The notes: generated from the letters alone by a model not told the origin. A DNA stretch of 64,000 bases from Gracilibacillus dipsosauri (GCF_003176895.1 NZ_QGTD01000004.1:310001-374000); one strand, 5' to 3'; shown: positions 51,187 through 59,520, numbered from the stretch's first letter. Made by a program: numbers and translations.

Positions 51187-52215
51187 ATGAAGATTCTTAT
51201 ATTAGGGGGTACTCGTTTTTTAGGTAAAGCATTAGTCGAGGAAGCATTAAAAAGAGGGCATGAAATTACCTTATTTAATCGTGGAAACCATAAAGAAGCG
51301 TTTCCTGAGGTCGAGCAGTTAATCGGTAATAGAGACAGTGATGTATCCGTTCTTAAGAAGCGGAAATGGGATATTGTCATGGACACATGCGGATTTGCCC
51401 CTCATCAAATTAAAAACATCGCTTCTGTACTTGGAGATTCCATCAAGCACTATACCTATATTTCGAGCATCTCAGCTTATAAAGACTGGATCCCACCCCA
51501 TATTACAGAAGCGTACCCTTTAACATCCAAAATGCCGACCACTGATAAAATGAAAGAAATTGAGAATGGCAAAATCTCTCCTTACGAGTACTACGGTGCG
51601 CTGAAGGTACTTTGTGAAAAAGAAGCAGAGAAGCAATGGCCAGGACGTGTTTTGCAAATAAGAGCAGGCTTACTAGTTGGGCCGTATGACTATACGGATC
51701 GTCTTCCCTACTGGATTCAGCGTGTAGCGCGTGGGGGTCGAGTATTAGTGCCAGGGCGTTCAGATCGACCGGTGCAATTGATAGACGTAAAAGATTTAGC
51801 CACATGGGTGTTCGATATGGCGGAAAACAGAAAAGCAGGTACGTTTAATGTCACTGGCCCGAGGAATGAGTTGACTATAAAAGAGCTATTGAATAGCTGT
51901 AAAATGGTTACAAACAACGAGACCGAATTTATCTGGGCAGATGAATCGTTTTTATTAGACCGTCAAGTTCAACCATGGACGGAAATGCCTTTATGGGCTC
52001 CTGAACACTTTCCGTTAGAGGGCGAGAAAGAACCGTGGAAAGGTACTTTTCTGATCAATATAGAAAAAGCGGTTAATGCAGGTCTTTCCTTCCGACCTCT
52101 TGAAGAAACCATTCATGATGTGTATCAATGGATAAAGGAAAGTAAGTATACTGTACAGAAAGGGGGAATATCTCTAGAAAAGGAGCAGGAGCTACTAGAG
52201 GCTTGGCTTCATTAA
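51187..52215 (+). CDS. NAD-dependent epimerase/reductase family protein (extended/atypical SDR)
   Basis: 342 residues. The N-terminal Rossmann motif is LGGTRFLGKALVEEALKRGHEITLFNRG (residues 6-33), then YISSISAYKD and YYGALKVLCE (Tyr/Lys catalytic pair near residue 139). The sequence resembles nucleoside-diphosphate-sugar epimerase-like reductases of the isoflavone-reductase type. GGAGGAG precedes the ATG. Substrate unknown; it stands alone and ends at a terminator. Confidence 0.9.
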   Translation: MKILILGGTRFLGKALVEEALKRGHEITLFNRGNHKEAFPEVEQLIGNRDSDVSVLKKRKWDIVMDTCGFAPHQIKNIASVLGDSIKHYTYISSISAYKDWIPPHITEAYPLTSKMPTTDKMKEIENGKISPYEYYGALKVLCEKEAEKQWPGRVLQIRAGLLVGPYDYTDRLPYWIQRVARGGRVLVPGRSDRPVQLIDVKDLATWVFDMAENRKAGTFNVTGPRNELTIKELLNSCKMVTNNETEFIWADESFLLDRQVQPWTEMPLWAPEHFPLEGEKEPWKGTFLINIEKAVNAGLSFRPLEETIHDVYQWIKESKYTVQKGGISLEKEQELLEAWLH

Positions 52216-52261
52216 GAGAAAAATGAAAATATAACTGTAAGATGTTAAGGCTATATAAACG

Positions 52262-52305
52262 AAATAACCCTTCATTGCTGTTACGCATAAGAAGGGTTAT
52301 TTTGT
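52262..52305 (+). terminator. Terminator of the epimerase-like gene
   Basis: AAATAACCCTTC and GAAGGGTTATTTT pair over 12 bases around a 17-base loop, then TTTTG. Confidence 0.8.
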
Positions 52306-52452
52306 TACGTTATTCGTTATCCCACCAACCTTTCCGAAACCTCTTGTAAACACCTGACAATTCCTCTTGACCTTGCGTTTCACGCTTAATATCATCATTG
52401 CTTACTCTTCGTCTTTAGATTCGAATTATAGGCAACTTTTCAGTTTTGTTAC

Positions 52453-52482
52453 TTTACAAACAACTACATGGTTGCATATAAT
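52453..52482 (+). promoter_or_regulatory. Promoter/operator of the second ArsR gene (leaderless geometry)
   Basis: TTTACA (52453-52458), an 18-base spacer, then TATAAT (52477-52482); the end of the spacer and the -10 read CATGGTTGCATATAAT. The ATG starts 7 bases after the -10, precisely the geometry seen at 16559. Confidence 0.75.
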
Positions 52483-52488
52483 CGTTTT

Positions 52489-52767
52489 ATGAAAGGGAAT
52501 AAGGACGCTATATTCAAAGCACTTGGTGATTCGACCCGACGTCTTATATTAGACGAACTATCTGAACGAAACGAACTTACGTTGTATGAACTTACCGCAC
52601 GTCTCATTATGAAGCACGACCTTTCCATTTCACGACAGGCGATAGCTAAACACCTATCTGTATTGGAAGGTGCTGGACTCATAAAATCAAAAAGAAAGGG
52701 GAAATATCGAGTACTTCTATTCAACAACGAACCACTTAAATATTTGCTTAAAGGATGGATAGATTAA
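52489..52767 (+). CDS. ArsR-family regulator
   Basis: 92 residues: AIFKALGDSTRRLILDELSER, ISRQAIAKHLSVLEGAGLIKS, and a short wing (KRKGKYRVLLFNN). A compact non-metal ArsR regulator. I started it at ATG 52489, next to the predicted transcription start; the upstream ATG at 52468 is inside the promoter. The VOC gene follows after 36 bases with its own site GGAGGTAA, so the two form an operon. Confidence 0.88.
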   Translation: MKGNKDAIFKALGDSTRRLILDELSERNELTLYELTARLIMKHDLSISRQAIAKHLSVLEGAGLIKSKRKGKYRVLLFNNEPLKYLLKGWID

Positions 52768-52803
52768 TCCCAACGATCTAATTTTATAGGAGGTAACAAT
52801 AGG

Positions 52804-53187
52804 ATGAAAATCATTGTAACAAGTTTATTCGTAAATGATCAGTACAAGGCATTGGCGTTTTATACGGAAAAATTAGGATTTGTAAAAAAAGAAGACGAGC
52901 CTGCCGGAGAATATAGGTGGATGACGGTAGTGTCTCCAGATGATCAAAACGGTCCAGAGGTTTTACTCGAGCCTAATGATCACCCTGCAGCAAAAGAGTA
53001 TCAAAAGAGGATATTTGAGGACGGCATCCCTGCAACCATGTTTGGTGTTGCAGATATTTACAAAGAGTATGAGCGTTTAAAGGAAATAGACGTTAAGTTT
53101 ACTATGGAACCAACCAAAATGGGTGAGATGATCATAGCTGTATTGGATGATACCTGTGGCAATCTTATTCAACTAATACAGAAGTAA
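52804..53187 (+). CDS. VOC-superfamily (glyoxalase-like) protein
   Basis: 127 residues with two beta-alpha-beta-beta-beta modules: VNDQYKALAFYTEKLGFVKK near the start, VLLEPND with a metal Glu, FGVADIYKEYERLKE and NLIQLIQK with the final acidic/Gln ligand position. Related to glyoxalase I and bleomycin- or fosfomycin-resistance proteins, but the substrate is not deducible. It is controlled together with the ArsR gene. Confidence 0.9.
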   Translation: MKIIVTSLFVNDQYKALAFYTEKLGFVKKEDEPAGEYRWMTVVSPDDQNGPEVLLEPNDHPAAKEYQKRIFEDGIPATMFGVADIYKEYERLKEIDVKFTMEPTKMGEMIIAVLDDTCGNLIQLIQK

Positions 53188-53263
53188 CTTAAGATAAGCG
53201 CTTTAAGTATACCCTGTCCTATTGTTAGGATGGGGTTATTACAAATTAAATAGGGGGGAAACA

Positions 53264-53506
53264 ATGAAGAACCTTGGAATAGTTTTTATTTTTTCAGGGA
53301 TTTTACTTATGGGGTTAAGTGGACTTGAAAAGGTTCTTATTTTTTTATCAATTGATGGTAATGTACACCAAATACAAGCGGTTAAAGATTTAACACCACC
53401 GTATATTTGGAGTATCACAAATTTCACTTTTGGTTTTGGACTTATTAGCTTCATGCTGGGATTAGCTATATTTTTTAATAAACATATCATTCCAAATGCT
53501 AAATAA
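53264..53506 (+). CDS. Small two-helix membrane protein
   Basis: 80 residues, with membrane segments at about 4-24 and 49-72. ATG 53264 is preceded by AGGGGGGAAA; the upstream frame has no site. No family recognised. It follows the VOC gene by about 75 bases and may be read from the same promoter. Confidence 0.7.
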   Translation: MKNLGIVFIFSGILLMGLSGLEKVLIFLSIDGNVHQIQAVKDLTPPYIWSITNFTFGFGLISFMLGLAIFFNKHIIPNAK

Positions 53507-53515
53507 GGATTCATA

Positions 53516-53548
53516 ATCAAAATGCTTGGATGATCCAAGCATTTTGAT
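53516..53548. terminator. Perfect inverted repeat between convergent genes
   Basis: ATCAAAATGCTTGGAT and ATCCAAGCATTTTGAT, 16 bp each side of one G. It probably serves as terminator for both converging genes. Confidence 0.8.
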
Positions 53549-53550
53549 CG

Positions 53551-54126
53551 CTATCCCACCAATCTCTCCGAAATTCTCTCTAAATGCGTGGTCACTAATT
53601 CCTCCGGGACTGGATATGTGTGAAGCATCCCTTGATAAACAAAATTGAATTCGTCTATGTTCATTAAATCCCTCGGTGTTGTTAAGCTTGGTGGTTTCAT
53701 TAGTAGCCCTTTCTTCTCATTCAAAATCGTTGCGACAAATTGGGAGCAAAAGAAAGCATTTTTTCGATTTAGATCAAAGTGGAGAATGATCGCAAGTAGA
53801 CCGATCAAATTGTATCGATACTTTTCTTTCTCACGTTCGATCTTTTTCACTTTGGCGCGCATCTGCTTATATTCCTGCTCAGAAACACGACAGCTATAGA
53901 TTACACATTTCGCTCGTTTAAATAGCCCCTCCCTCAACTTTTCTCGAATAAATCCCCCAATAAAAGGGTTAGCTGGCTTTTTGCGGCCAAAGCTATAGAT
54001 TTCCTCTAATTGATCATCAAAGGCAATTGAAACATGGTTGTAGGATTCTCTCGTATAAATTTTAATTAACCTTGTAAAAAGCGTCCCAGTATCCGTAAAT
54101 AAAATATAAATTTTTCTATCTTCCAC
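53551..54126 (-). CDS. YiiX/NlpC-P60-like permuted papain-fold hydrolase
   Basis: 191 residues with the permuted papain-like order: catalytic His early (TRESYNHVSIAF near residue 31) and Cys late (FFCSQFVATIL near residue 131). Such permuted NlpC/P60 or YiiX proteins are amidases or lipid-linked hydrolases of unknown substrate. There is no signal peptide, so it acts in the cytoplasm. GGAGGAAG precedes the ATG. The following leftward genes are membrane proteins with a PadR regulator, upstream of it, so it may be the last gene of that operon. Confidence 0.8.
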   Translation of the reverse strand: MEDRKIYILFTDTGTLFTRLIKIYTRESYNHVSIAFDDQLEEIYSFGRKKPANPFIGGFIREKLREGLFKRAKCVIYSCRVSEQEYKQMRAKVKKIEREKEKYRYNLIGLLAIILHFDLNRKNAFFCSQFVATILNEKKGLLMKPPSLTTPRDLMNIDEFNFVYQGMLHTYPVPEELVTTHLERISERLVG

Positions 54127-54144
54127 GCCTTTACTTCCTCCCTG

Positions 54145-54783
54145 TTACACTTCCGATTTTCTTTTATGCACAAAGTAATACATACTAAGTGGCCACCAAA
54201 TTACAGCGAATATTGGGTATACTGCCCAGATCGTGTCTGGTGAGGTAATCATATTAACCGTAATGAAAAAGATGCCAATTAGTAGGCTTGCATGAACAGA
54301 GAAGGCAACATAGCTCCTCTTCTGTGCATGATAGATTGCAAGTGGCCACCACAGCACCGCAAATATCGGATAAATCGCCCAAGGATGACCTGGTGCAAGA
54401 AAGATATTGAGAATAATGTAATAAAGCATAATACTTGTGCTCCCTACCATAGCAACTGCCAATGATTTCGCACGTTTTCCTAAATAGATAAGAATCGGCC
54501 ACCACAAGATCGGTAGTATCGGGTAAAGAAACCATGGGTATTCTGGTGTTTGGATATAATTGACCACGAAAAGGAAGCCAATAATCAGTAGGCTGCATAC
54601 CATTGAAAATTTTTTCTGTTCTCCTTTTACCATAAAATAATGGCTAATTGGCCAAAGCAATAACACAAAAGAAGGATAAATAAACCATGGATGAGAGCCA
54701 TTAGTTATTAGATTAACGACAATTAAAAAGGCAATAGTTAGGACACTTCCTGCAATAGAAAAGCCTGTTGCATAACGACTCAT
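54145..54783 (-). CDS. Membrane protein of four repeated two-helix modules
   Basis: 212 residues, about eight membrane helices. A module of ~52 residues is repeated four times: PWFIYPSFVLLLWPISHY, PWFLYPILPILWWPILIY, PWAIYPIFAVLWWPLAIY and IWAVYPIFAVIWWPLSMY. The neighbouring protein encoded at 54780 has a fifth copy (IWFVYPTFAVLWWPLTMY). This resembles 2TM-domain proteins, tandemly duplicated. Start ATG 54783 overlaps the upstream gene's end by 4 bases, behind GGAGAATG. Function unknown. Confidence 0.82.
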   Translation of the reverse strand: MSRYATGFSIAGSVLTIAFLIVVNLITNGSHPWFIYPSFVLLLWPISHYFMVKGEQKKFSMVCSLLIIGFLFVVNYIQTPEYPWFLYPILPILWWPILIYLGKRAKSLAVAMVGSTSIMLYYIILNIFLAPGHPWAIYPIFAVLWWPLAIYHAQKRSYVAFSVHASLLIGIFFITVNMITSPDTIWAVYPIFAVIWWPLSMYYFVHKRKSEV

Positions 54784-55199
54784 TTCGCATTCTCCTTTGT
54801 ACGTAGCCATCTAAAGTACATCGTTAATGGCCACCATAATACGGCAAATGTTGGGTAAACAAACCAGATAATATCAGGGGAATAATAGAAATTAATAAAG
54901 ACGAATAATCCGATGATTAACGCACTGCCCCAGATCGAATAGCCAAGATTTAATTTGGTCATGTTCTTTTTTGGTTTTGGTAAGGCTGATTTGACTCCTA
55001 GTTCTTTTTTTAAATCGTCAATATCACCAAAATCTACGATCGCCTTATTGATCGCATCCTCTTCTTCCTTTCCTTGTTCCATTAAATCCAGCACTTTTTC
55101 CTCTAGGTTTTGTGTAACTTCCTGCATGACTGCATTCTTTTGTTCACTTTCTGGAATATCCTTAAATAACTCATTGACATATACTTTTATTTTCTTCAA
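54780..55199 (-). CDS. Membrane protein with DUF1700-like N-terminal helical domain
   Basis: 139 residues, started at TTG 55199, 8 bases after GGAGGG. The N-terminal part (VNELFKDIPESEQKNAVMQE, EDAINKAIVDFGDIDDLKKEL) resembles the permease-prefix/DUF1700 domains that accompany PadR regulators. Then come two membrane helices with the module IWFVYPTFAVLWWPLTMY shared with the next protein. It lies between PadR and the repeat protein in one operon. Confidence 0.8.
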   Translation of the reverse strand: MKKIKVYVNELFKDIPESEQKNAVMQEVTQNLEEKVLDLMEQGKEEEDAINKAIVDFGDIDDLKKELGVKSALPKPKKNMTKLNLGYSIWGSALIIGLFVFINFYYSPDIIWFVYPTFAVLWWPLTMYFRWLRTKENAK

Positions 55200-55200
55200 T

Positions 55201-55527
55201 TTAAATACCCTCCATAAATAAATCGATGATTTCCTTTGTTTCCTTCCATTCCTCAGCAATTTCCTTTAAATACGCCTTACCTAATGTCGTGATTTGATAA
55301 TATTTTCTTTTTCCCCCTTTGGAAATATCTCCATAATAGGACTCAATTAGTTCCTTCTTCTCTAATCGTTGAAAAACGGCATATAGGGTAGCCTCTTTAA
55401 TATGAAATCGATTATTGGTGCGTGTACTAATTTCCTTTGATATTTCATAACCATAGCGATCTTTTTCTGAAATCAATCGCAAAATGATCGAATCTAAGTG
55501 GCCGCGAATAATATCACTTCTTATCAT
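55201..55527 (-). CDS. PadR-family regulator
   Basis: 108 residues: RGHLDSIILRLISEKDRYGYEIS, NNRFHIKEATLYAVFQRLEKKELIESYY, GKRKYYQITTLGKAYL, with a short helical C-terminus. A full-length PadR-s1 type regulator. It is first in the operon and ends one base before the next start. It probably represses the operon, including the two membrane proteins. Confidence 0.92.
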   Translation of the reverse strand: MIRSDIIRGHLDSIILRLISEKDRYGYEISKEISTRTNNRFHIKEATLYAVFQRLEKKELIESYYGDISKGGKRKYYQITTLGKAYLKEIAEEWKETKEIIDLFMEGI

Positions 55528-55893
55528 AAGGTCTGTTTCCTGCTCCCTTCACTATTCTACGTGATAGAGTAATCATACTGCAAATTGCTCTATCTGTCAA
55601 AGTAATTTTTGAAAATTTATGGAGATTTTTCATCAGGGGTTGCTGTTTGTAGCGCAGTACCGTGATAAATTAGGCTAACAAGCAAAAAATTCTGGATATC
55701 AGACAGTTTGAGGAGATTCTCTCGGAGAGTTGTCCAATATATCAGCCATAACAATCATTTTGAGGGCTTTCCTGCGACGAACTGTCCTATATATCGTTTG
55801 GAACTTTCTCCCGCTGATTTACTTAGTAATCTCCCTCTGACATAAAAAAAGCCTCCTTCCTGCACAGAAGTGGCTATTTTTTCGTATATATCT
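55528..55893. other. Intergenic stretch with terminator
   Basis: About 365 bases. Two similar phrases, TTGTCCAATATATC (55727) and CTGTCCTATATATC (55785), lie 58 bases apart. A leftward terminator (AGCC with GGCT, then TTTTTTT) is at 55842-55880. No gene is seen. Confidence 0.5.
55842..55880 (-). terminator. Terminator after the GNAT-Map operon
   Basis: Read leftward: AAAAAATAGCC, a 19-base loop region, GGCTTTTTTTA. The stem is short (4-5 bp) but has T-runs. Confidence 0.55.
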
Positions 55894-56346
55894 TTATTCA
55901 TTCCTTCGCTCAAAAAAAGTTAAAGTGATCTCCTTGCTTACGGCCACTTCCTTCCTTTTTTCAAATCCATTCTTTTCGTAAAATTGGACAGCTGGTGTAT
56001 TTTTAGCGCCTGTTGCTACTTTTAGGACGCGATTTTGGAACTGATTCTCCACAAAGTCTAATAATTTCTGTGCAATTCCTTTTCTAAAATGATCAGGGTG
56101 GACGATTAGCCGGTGGATATCCACTTCCTCATCGGTAACTTTCACAGATATCGCCCCACATAGCTCTTCGTGCAAATAATATCCATAAAAAGTTTCTTCA
56201 CAGCTCTGGATGGTTTCTACCGTATCCTTTAATGGGGGGATCTCATCTGAACCAATTATATCTGCTTCTACCTTGTAGGCTGGTATTTGAAGGTTCAGCA
56301 CAGTCTCTGCTTCTCTTTTTTTGTCTATTTCTATTTCTTTAATCAT
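55894..56346 (-). CDS. GNAT-family N-acetyltransferase
   Basis: 150 residues: YLHEELCGAISVKVTDEEVD (beta strands), IHRLIVHPDHFRKGIAQKLLDFVE with the acetyl-CoA loop RKGIAQ near residue 87, and ATGAKNTPAVQFYEKNGFEKR. A typical single-domain GNAT, substrate unknown. The gene starts 9 bases after the methionine aminopeptidase gene and is probably co-transcribed. Confidence 0.9.
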   Translation of the reverse strand: MIKEIEIDKKREAETVLNLQIPAYKVEADIIGSDEIPPLKDTVETIQSCEETFYGYYLHEELCGAISVKVTDEEVDIHRLIVHPDHFRKGIAQKLLDFVENQFQNRVLKVATGAKNTPAVQFYEKNGFEKRKEVAVSKEITLTFFERRNE

Positions 56347-56354
56347 GTTTACAC

Positions 56355-57101
56355 CTATGCTACCGTTGTAATAATCGGCTGATCCTTCGTAATAATAATG
56401 GTGTGCTCATGCTGTGCACCATAGCTATCGTCAGGTATATATAATGTCCATCCATCTGTTCCTTGGTCGACATAATTTGCTCCCGTTGTTAAAAAAGGCT
56501 CGATGGTAATAACCATACCCTCTTTTAATAAACGTTGATCATGCTTGTCATAATAAGGTAAAATTTCCGTTGGTGCTTCATGTAGTGATTTTCCGATACC
56601 ATGACTGCACAGGTTCATAATAACATGATAGCCACCTTTTTTAGCCTCTTGTTGAATCATTCGCCCTATTTCATTCAGCTTAACATTATGTTTAAGCGAT
56701 TGGATCACCTTCATCATTGTATGGTGGGTATAGTCGCAAAGTTTCGTTAAAGAAGAGTTGTTGGGGGCAAACACAAAAGATTGTCCTGCATCAGCAAAAT
56801 ACCCTCCTAATTCTGCAGAGACATCAATATTTATAAGATCTCCTTCCTTGATTCTTCGATTCCCTGGGATCCCATGAGCCATTTCACGATTGATACTGAT
56901 ACAAGTGTAACCAGGGAAGTTATAGGTAATTTTAGGTGCTGATACGGCTCCATAGCTCATTAAAATCTCTCCACCTATTTCATCTAGCTCTTTGGTTGTC
57001 ATGCCAGCCCTGACCTGACGCTTCATCTCTCTTATTGTCGTTGCCACGATTTTACCGATTTTTTTAAGTCCCTCGATATCCTGTTGATCTTCGACTGTCA
57101 T
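56355..57101 (-). CDS. map: Methionine aminopeptidase type I
   Basis: 248 residues of the pita-bread fold. Metal ligands: Asp in INIDVSAELGGYFADAGQ (two Asp near residues 94 and 105), His in LCSHGIGKSLHEAP (near 168), Glu in VITIEPFLTTG and Glu in QHEHTIIITKD. It removes the initiator Met. I used ATG 57101 rather than TTG 57104, behind GGAGGTG. A second copy besides the ribosomal-operon gene is common in Bacillaceae (family knowledge). Confidence 0.95.
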   Translation of the reverse strand: MTVEDQQDIEGLKKIGKIVATTIREMKRQVRAGMTTKELDEIGGEILMSYGAVSAPKITYNFPGYTCISINREMAHGIPGNRRIKEGDLINIDVSAELGGYFADAGQSFVFAPNNSSLTKLCDYTHHTMMKVIQSLKHNVKLNEIGRMIQQEAKKGGYHVIMNLCSHGIGKSLHEAPTEILPYYDKHDQRLLKEGMVITIEPFLTTGANYVDQGTDGWTLYIPDDSYGAQHEHTIIITKDQPIITTVA

Positions 57102-57220
57102 CAAAGCACCTCCGATTATCTTTTTCTTTTATTTTAAGACAATATAACATTTTTAGCTACTTTCAAGAGGAATACATAGGATGAACATAGAATATTAAAT
57201 AATAAGAGGAGGCGGTATTT

Positions 57221-57277
57221 ATGAAAAGGAAAATAAATTTTTTTGGGCATCGATATAAGGGGATAACGCGTAATTAG
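57221..57277 (+). CDS. Possible micro-ORF with strong ribosome site
   Basis: AAGAGGAGGCGG precedes an ATG that opens an 18-residue basic frame (MKRKINFFGHRYKGITRN). It could be a leader peptide or a truncated gene start; nothing proves expression. Confidence 0.25.
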   Translation: MKRKINFFGHRYKGITRN

Positions 57278-57296
57278 CCCAGACGACAACGTATTT

Positions 57297-57325
57297 CCCC
57301 TAAAATTTAAAAATTAGGGGTATTT
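57297..57325 (+). terminator. Hairpin immediately upstream of the kinase gene
   Basis: CCCCTAA and TTAGGGG enclose a 10-base loop, followed by TATTT, only 6 bases before the ATG at 57331. It may terminate or attenuate, or hide the ribosome site. Confidence 0.55.
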
Positions 57326-57330
57326 ATAAA

Positions 57331-58206
57331 ATGAATATTAACGTAGAATTGGTCCAACATTTAATAAAAGAGCAATTTCCAGAATGGTCCCATTTAAAAA
57401 TAAAACCAGTTAAAAAGAGCGGACACGACAACAGAACTTTTCATTTAGGTGAAAATATGAGTGTAAGAATGCCGAGTGCTGAAGGGTATGCTCCTCAAGT
57501 TGAGAAAGAACATAGATGGCTACCGTTTTTATCTAAGCATCTATCCCTACCAATTTCTATACCACTTGCTAAAGGAAAACCTAATAAAGACTATCCTTAC
57601 GCTTGGTCTATTTACAAATGGCTAGAAGGCGAGACAGTGACCCGCGAAAATATCGTTGATCTGAAGCAATTTGCCAAAGATTTAGGGAGATTTTTGGTAG
57701 AATTACAATCTATTGATGCAAAAGAGGGTCCTATTGCAGGTGGTCATAATTTTTATAGGGGTGGAGATTTAGCAGTATATGATGAAGAGTCAAGAAAGGC
57801 AATAGAAAATAACAAAGAGATTTTTAATGAACATTTACTGAACGAAATATGGCAGTTGTCCTTAGATTCTAAATGGACTAAAGAACCAGTATGGCTTCAT
57901 GGTGATGTAGCACCAGGAAATATCCTAGTCAAAGATGGAAAGTTATGTGCCATTATTGATTTTGGCGTGTTAGGTGTTGGAGATCCTTCATGTGATGCTG
58001 CAATGGCATGGACATTTTTTGATGACAGTAGTAGAGAGATATTCAAGAGGGCATTGAAAATGGATGAAGAAACTTGGAATAGAGCAAGAGGTTGGGCTTT
58101 ATGGAAGGCTTTAATTACTTATGATGATAAGAAGGATTCTAACCAAACGATAGCAGAAGAGTCATGTAGAATCATAAAAATAATCATTGATGAGTATAAA
58201 AGTTAA
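57331..58206 (+). CDS. Aminoglycoside phosphotransferase-like kinase
   Basis: 291 residues with the APH/choline kinase fold: a nucleotide loop (KKSGHDNRTFHLGEN near residue 30), Lys region SVRMPSAEGYAPQVEKEH, Brenner motif WLHGDVAPGNILV near residue 190, and DFG-like IIDFGVLGVGDP near residue 209. It belongs to the YcbJ-like class, and the actual substrate (antibiotic or metabolite) cannot be read. The ribosome site is AATTAGGGG within the upstream hairpin. Confidence 0.88.
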   Translation: MNINVELVQHLIKEQFPEWSHLKIKPVKKSGHDNRTFHLGENMSVRMPSAEGYAPQVEKEHRWLPFLSKHLSLPISIPLAKGKPNKDYPYAWSIYKWLEGETVTRENIVDLKQFAKDLGRFLVELQSIDAKEGPIAGGHNFYRGGDLAVYDEESRKAIENNKEIFNEHLLNEIWQLSLDSKWTKEPVWLHGDVAPGNILVKDGKLCAIIDFGVLGVGDPSCDAAMAWTFFDDSSREIFKRALKMDEETWNRARGWALWKALITYDDKKDSNQTIAEESCRIIKIIIDEYKS

Positions 58207-58240
58207 AAGATATAAATATTATTTCACCTCTTTCACTAAA

Positions 58241-58268
58241 AGGATCGTCAATAATTGACGGTCCTTTA
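58241..58268 (+). terminator. Terminator of the kinase gene
   Basis: GGATCGTCAAT and ATTGACGGTCC pair over 11 bases with one mismatch, followed by TTTAT. Confidence 0.8.
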
Positions 58269-58342
58269 TCCATTGTTGGGAAATTAAATCAACAAAAGTA
58301 GCGGTTATGATAAAATCAAATTAGTTAAAACACTATAAATAG

Positions 58343-58498
58343 GGGGAATTTATGAAGTCAAAACCAATATTAAATCAAATTGGAACTACATTTATTCCTG
58401 TTAGTGACATTGAAAAGGCACGCGACTGGTATTGTGACATATTAGCATTATCATTATTTTATAAAATAACCCCGTTGGAAAATATTGTTTATTTGTAA
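58343..58498 (+). pseudogene. Duplicated 5' fragment of the VOC gene
   Basis: AGGGGGAAT and ATG 58352 open a frame whose first 99 bases match 59645-59743 at 98 positions (one G/A change near 58416). It then diverges (LSLFYKITPL) and stops at 58498. The full gene is at 59645. The copy encodes only the first third of the domain, so it is a non-functional duplicate marking the left border of the toxin cassette. Confidence 0.85.
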
Positions 58499-58551
58499 TT
58501 AGCGTGGTAAGATATAAAAGATATTTACCAAAATTTAAAAAGGGGTTTAAC

Positions 58552-59226
58552 ATGAAATGGATAAAAAAGATATTTATGTTTTCTCTAGCTTTTATTTTAG
58601 TTTTTTCAACATTGGGGACATCTGATTTATCTAATGTAAAAGCTTCTCAGTTGAAAAGTGATAAAGAAAGTGCTAATCAAGGTGATGATTCTAATTTTGT
58701 GATTTTAGTAGATGGTATTTTAATAGATGGTAAGTTTTATAGTCCAGAAGACTTTGAAGATTATTTGAAGTCAGCTGAAATTGTTTTATTAGATGATGAT
58801 TATAATAGCAATGGTTCATCTGTTCAACCTTTCTTTGCATTGGCTCCTGCCATTTATTTTGTTCCTGGTATAGGACAAGTTGCATTAGTTGCAACTGGTG
58901 CAATAGTGGTTGGTGGTGTTACCATTAAAGCTGGAAGTTGGTTACATAAAACCATTTCTAATTTTTTTAACGACCCAAAAAGGGTGATTTCCTCTAATTA
59001 TGGTATACCGAAATCTTTATTAGATTCAAAGGGAAAAGTAAAATTAGGTTCTTTTAAGGATAAGCATGGTAAGACTCCCCTTAATAAAAAATCTGGTACT
59101 TTTAAAAATGGAAAATGGTCAGTAGAAAAGGATACAGCCGGACATGGCGGACGTGCATGGAAACTAAAGAAAAGCGGAAAAAGAAAAGCATCCTTAGATA
59201 AAAATGGGAAAGTTCTATCTAAATGA
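58552..59226 (+). CDS. Secreted polymorphic-toxin-like protein
   Basis: 224 residues started at ATG 58552 behind AAAAAGGGG. A signal peptide (KKIFMFSLAFILVFSTLG, cleavage after about KAS) is followed by an acidic pro-region (about 35-85), a hydrophobic helix pair (FFALAPAIYFVPGIGQVALV and VATGAIVVGGV, about 86-120), and a basic C-terminal domain (YGIPKSLLDSKGKVKLG, SFKDKHGKTPLNKKS, DTAGHGGRAWKLKKSGKR, ASLDKNGKVL). The GHGG..WKL motif and end resemble toxin domains of the Ntox21 type (memory-based). The downstream small gene looks like its immunity partner. Confidence 0.65.
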   Translation: MKWIKKIFMFSLAFILVFSTLGTSDLSNVKASQLKSDKESANQGDDSNFVILVDGILIDGKFYSPEDFEDYLKSAEIVLLDDDYNSNGSSVQPFFALAPAIYFVPGIGQVALVATGAIVVGGVTIKAGSWLHKTISNFFNDPKRVISSNYGIPKSLLDSKGKVKLGSFKDKHGKTPLNKKSGTFKNGKWSVEKDTAGHGGRAWKLKKSGKRKASLDKNGKVLSK

Positions 59227-59248
59227 TAAATAGGAGTGAATTTATTCT

Positions 59249-59482
59249 ATGAAAAAAATGAACTTTAATGGTTTTACACTTAAATATCATAAGTCAATTA
59301 ATGTTTATGTTAATGATGAAATGAAACAAGTTATCTTTATTTCTAAAAATAATGATGAGATACATGGAATGTTAGAACTTGATGAAAGAAATAAAATTAA
59401 AATACATCCTAGATGGAATGTAAATTTTTCAGTAGAAAATACTGAAATTATTATTGACGTTAATTATAGTGAGGAAGAATAA
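59249..59482 (+). CDS. Putative immunity protein for the adjacent toxin
   Basis: 77 residues, beta-rich and acidic at the end (DVNYSEEE), with no signal peptide, so it would stay in the cytoplasm. It starts 22 bases after the toxin gene behind GGAGTG, in the order toxin then immunity that is usual for polymorphic toxins. No family recognised; function is inferred from position, size and charge complement to the basic toxin domain. Confidence 0.55.
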   Translation: MKKMNFNGFTLKYHKSINVYVNDEMKQVIFISKNNDEIHGMLELDERNKIKIHPRWNVNFSVENTEIIIDVNYSEEE

Positions 59483-59490
59483 TCAAATAA

Positions 59491-59520
59491 AAGGGTAGCG
59501 ATCGCTGCCCTATTTATTTT
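59491..59520 (+). terminator. Terminator of the toxin-immunity pair
   Basis: GGGTAGC-GATC-GCTGCCC with one G-T pair, followed by TATTTATTTT. Confidence 0.75.

Noticed and set aside
55727-55800. Repeated phrase TGTCC(A/T)ATATATC as an operator pair
   Set aside because: It lies past a terminator region with no adjacent start codon in the right direction.
57331-58206. Calling the kinase a specific aminoglycoside-resistance enzyme
   Set aside because: The fold motifs are clear, but the subgroup has many non-antibiotic members and nothing nearby fixes the substrate.
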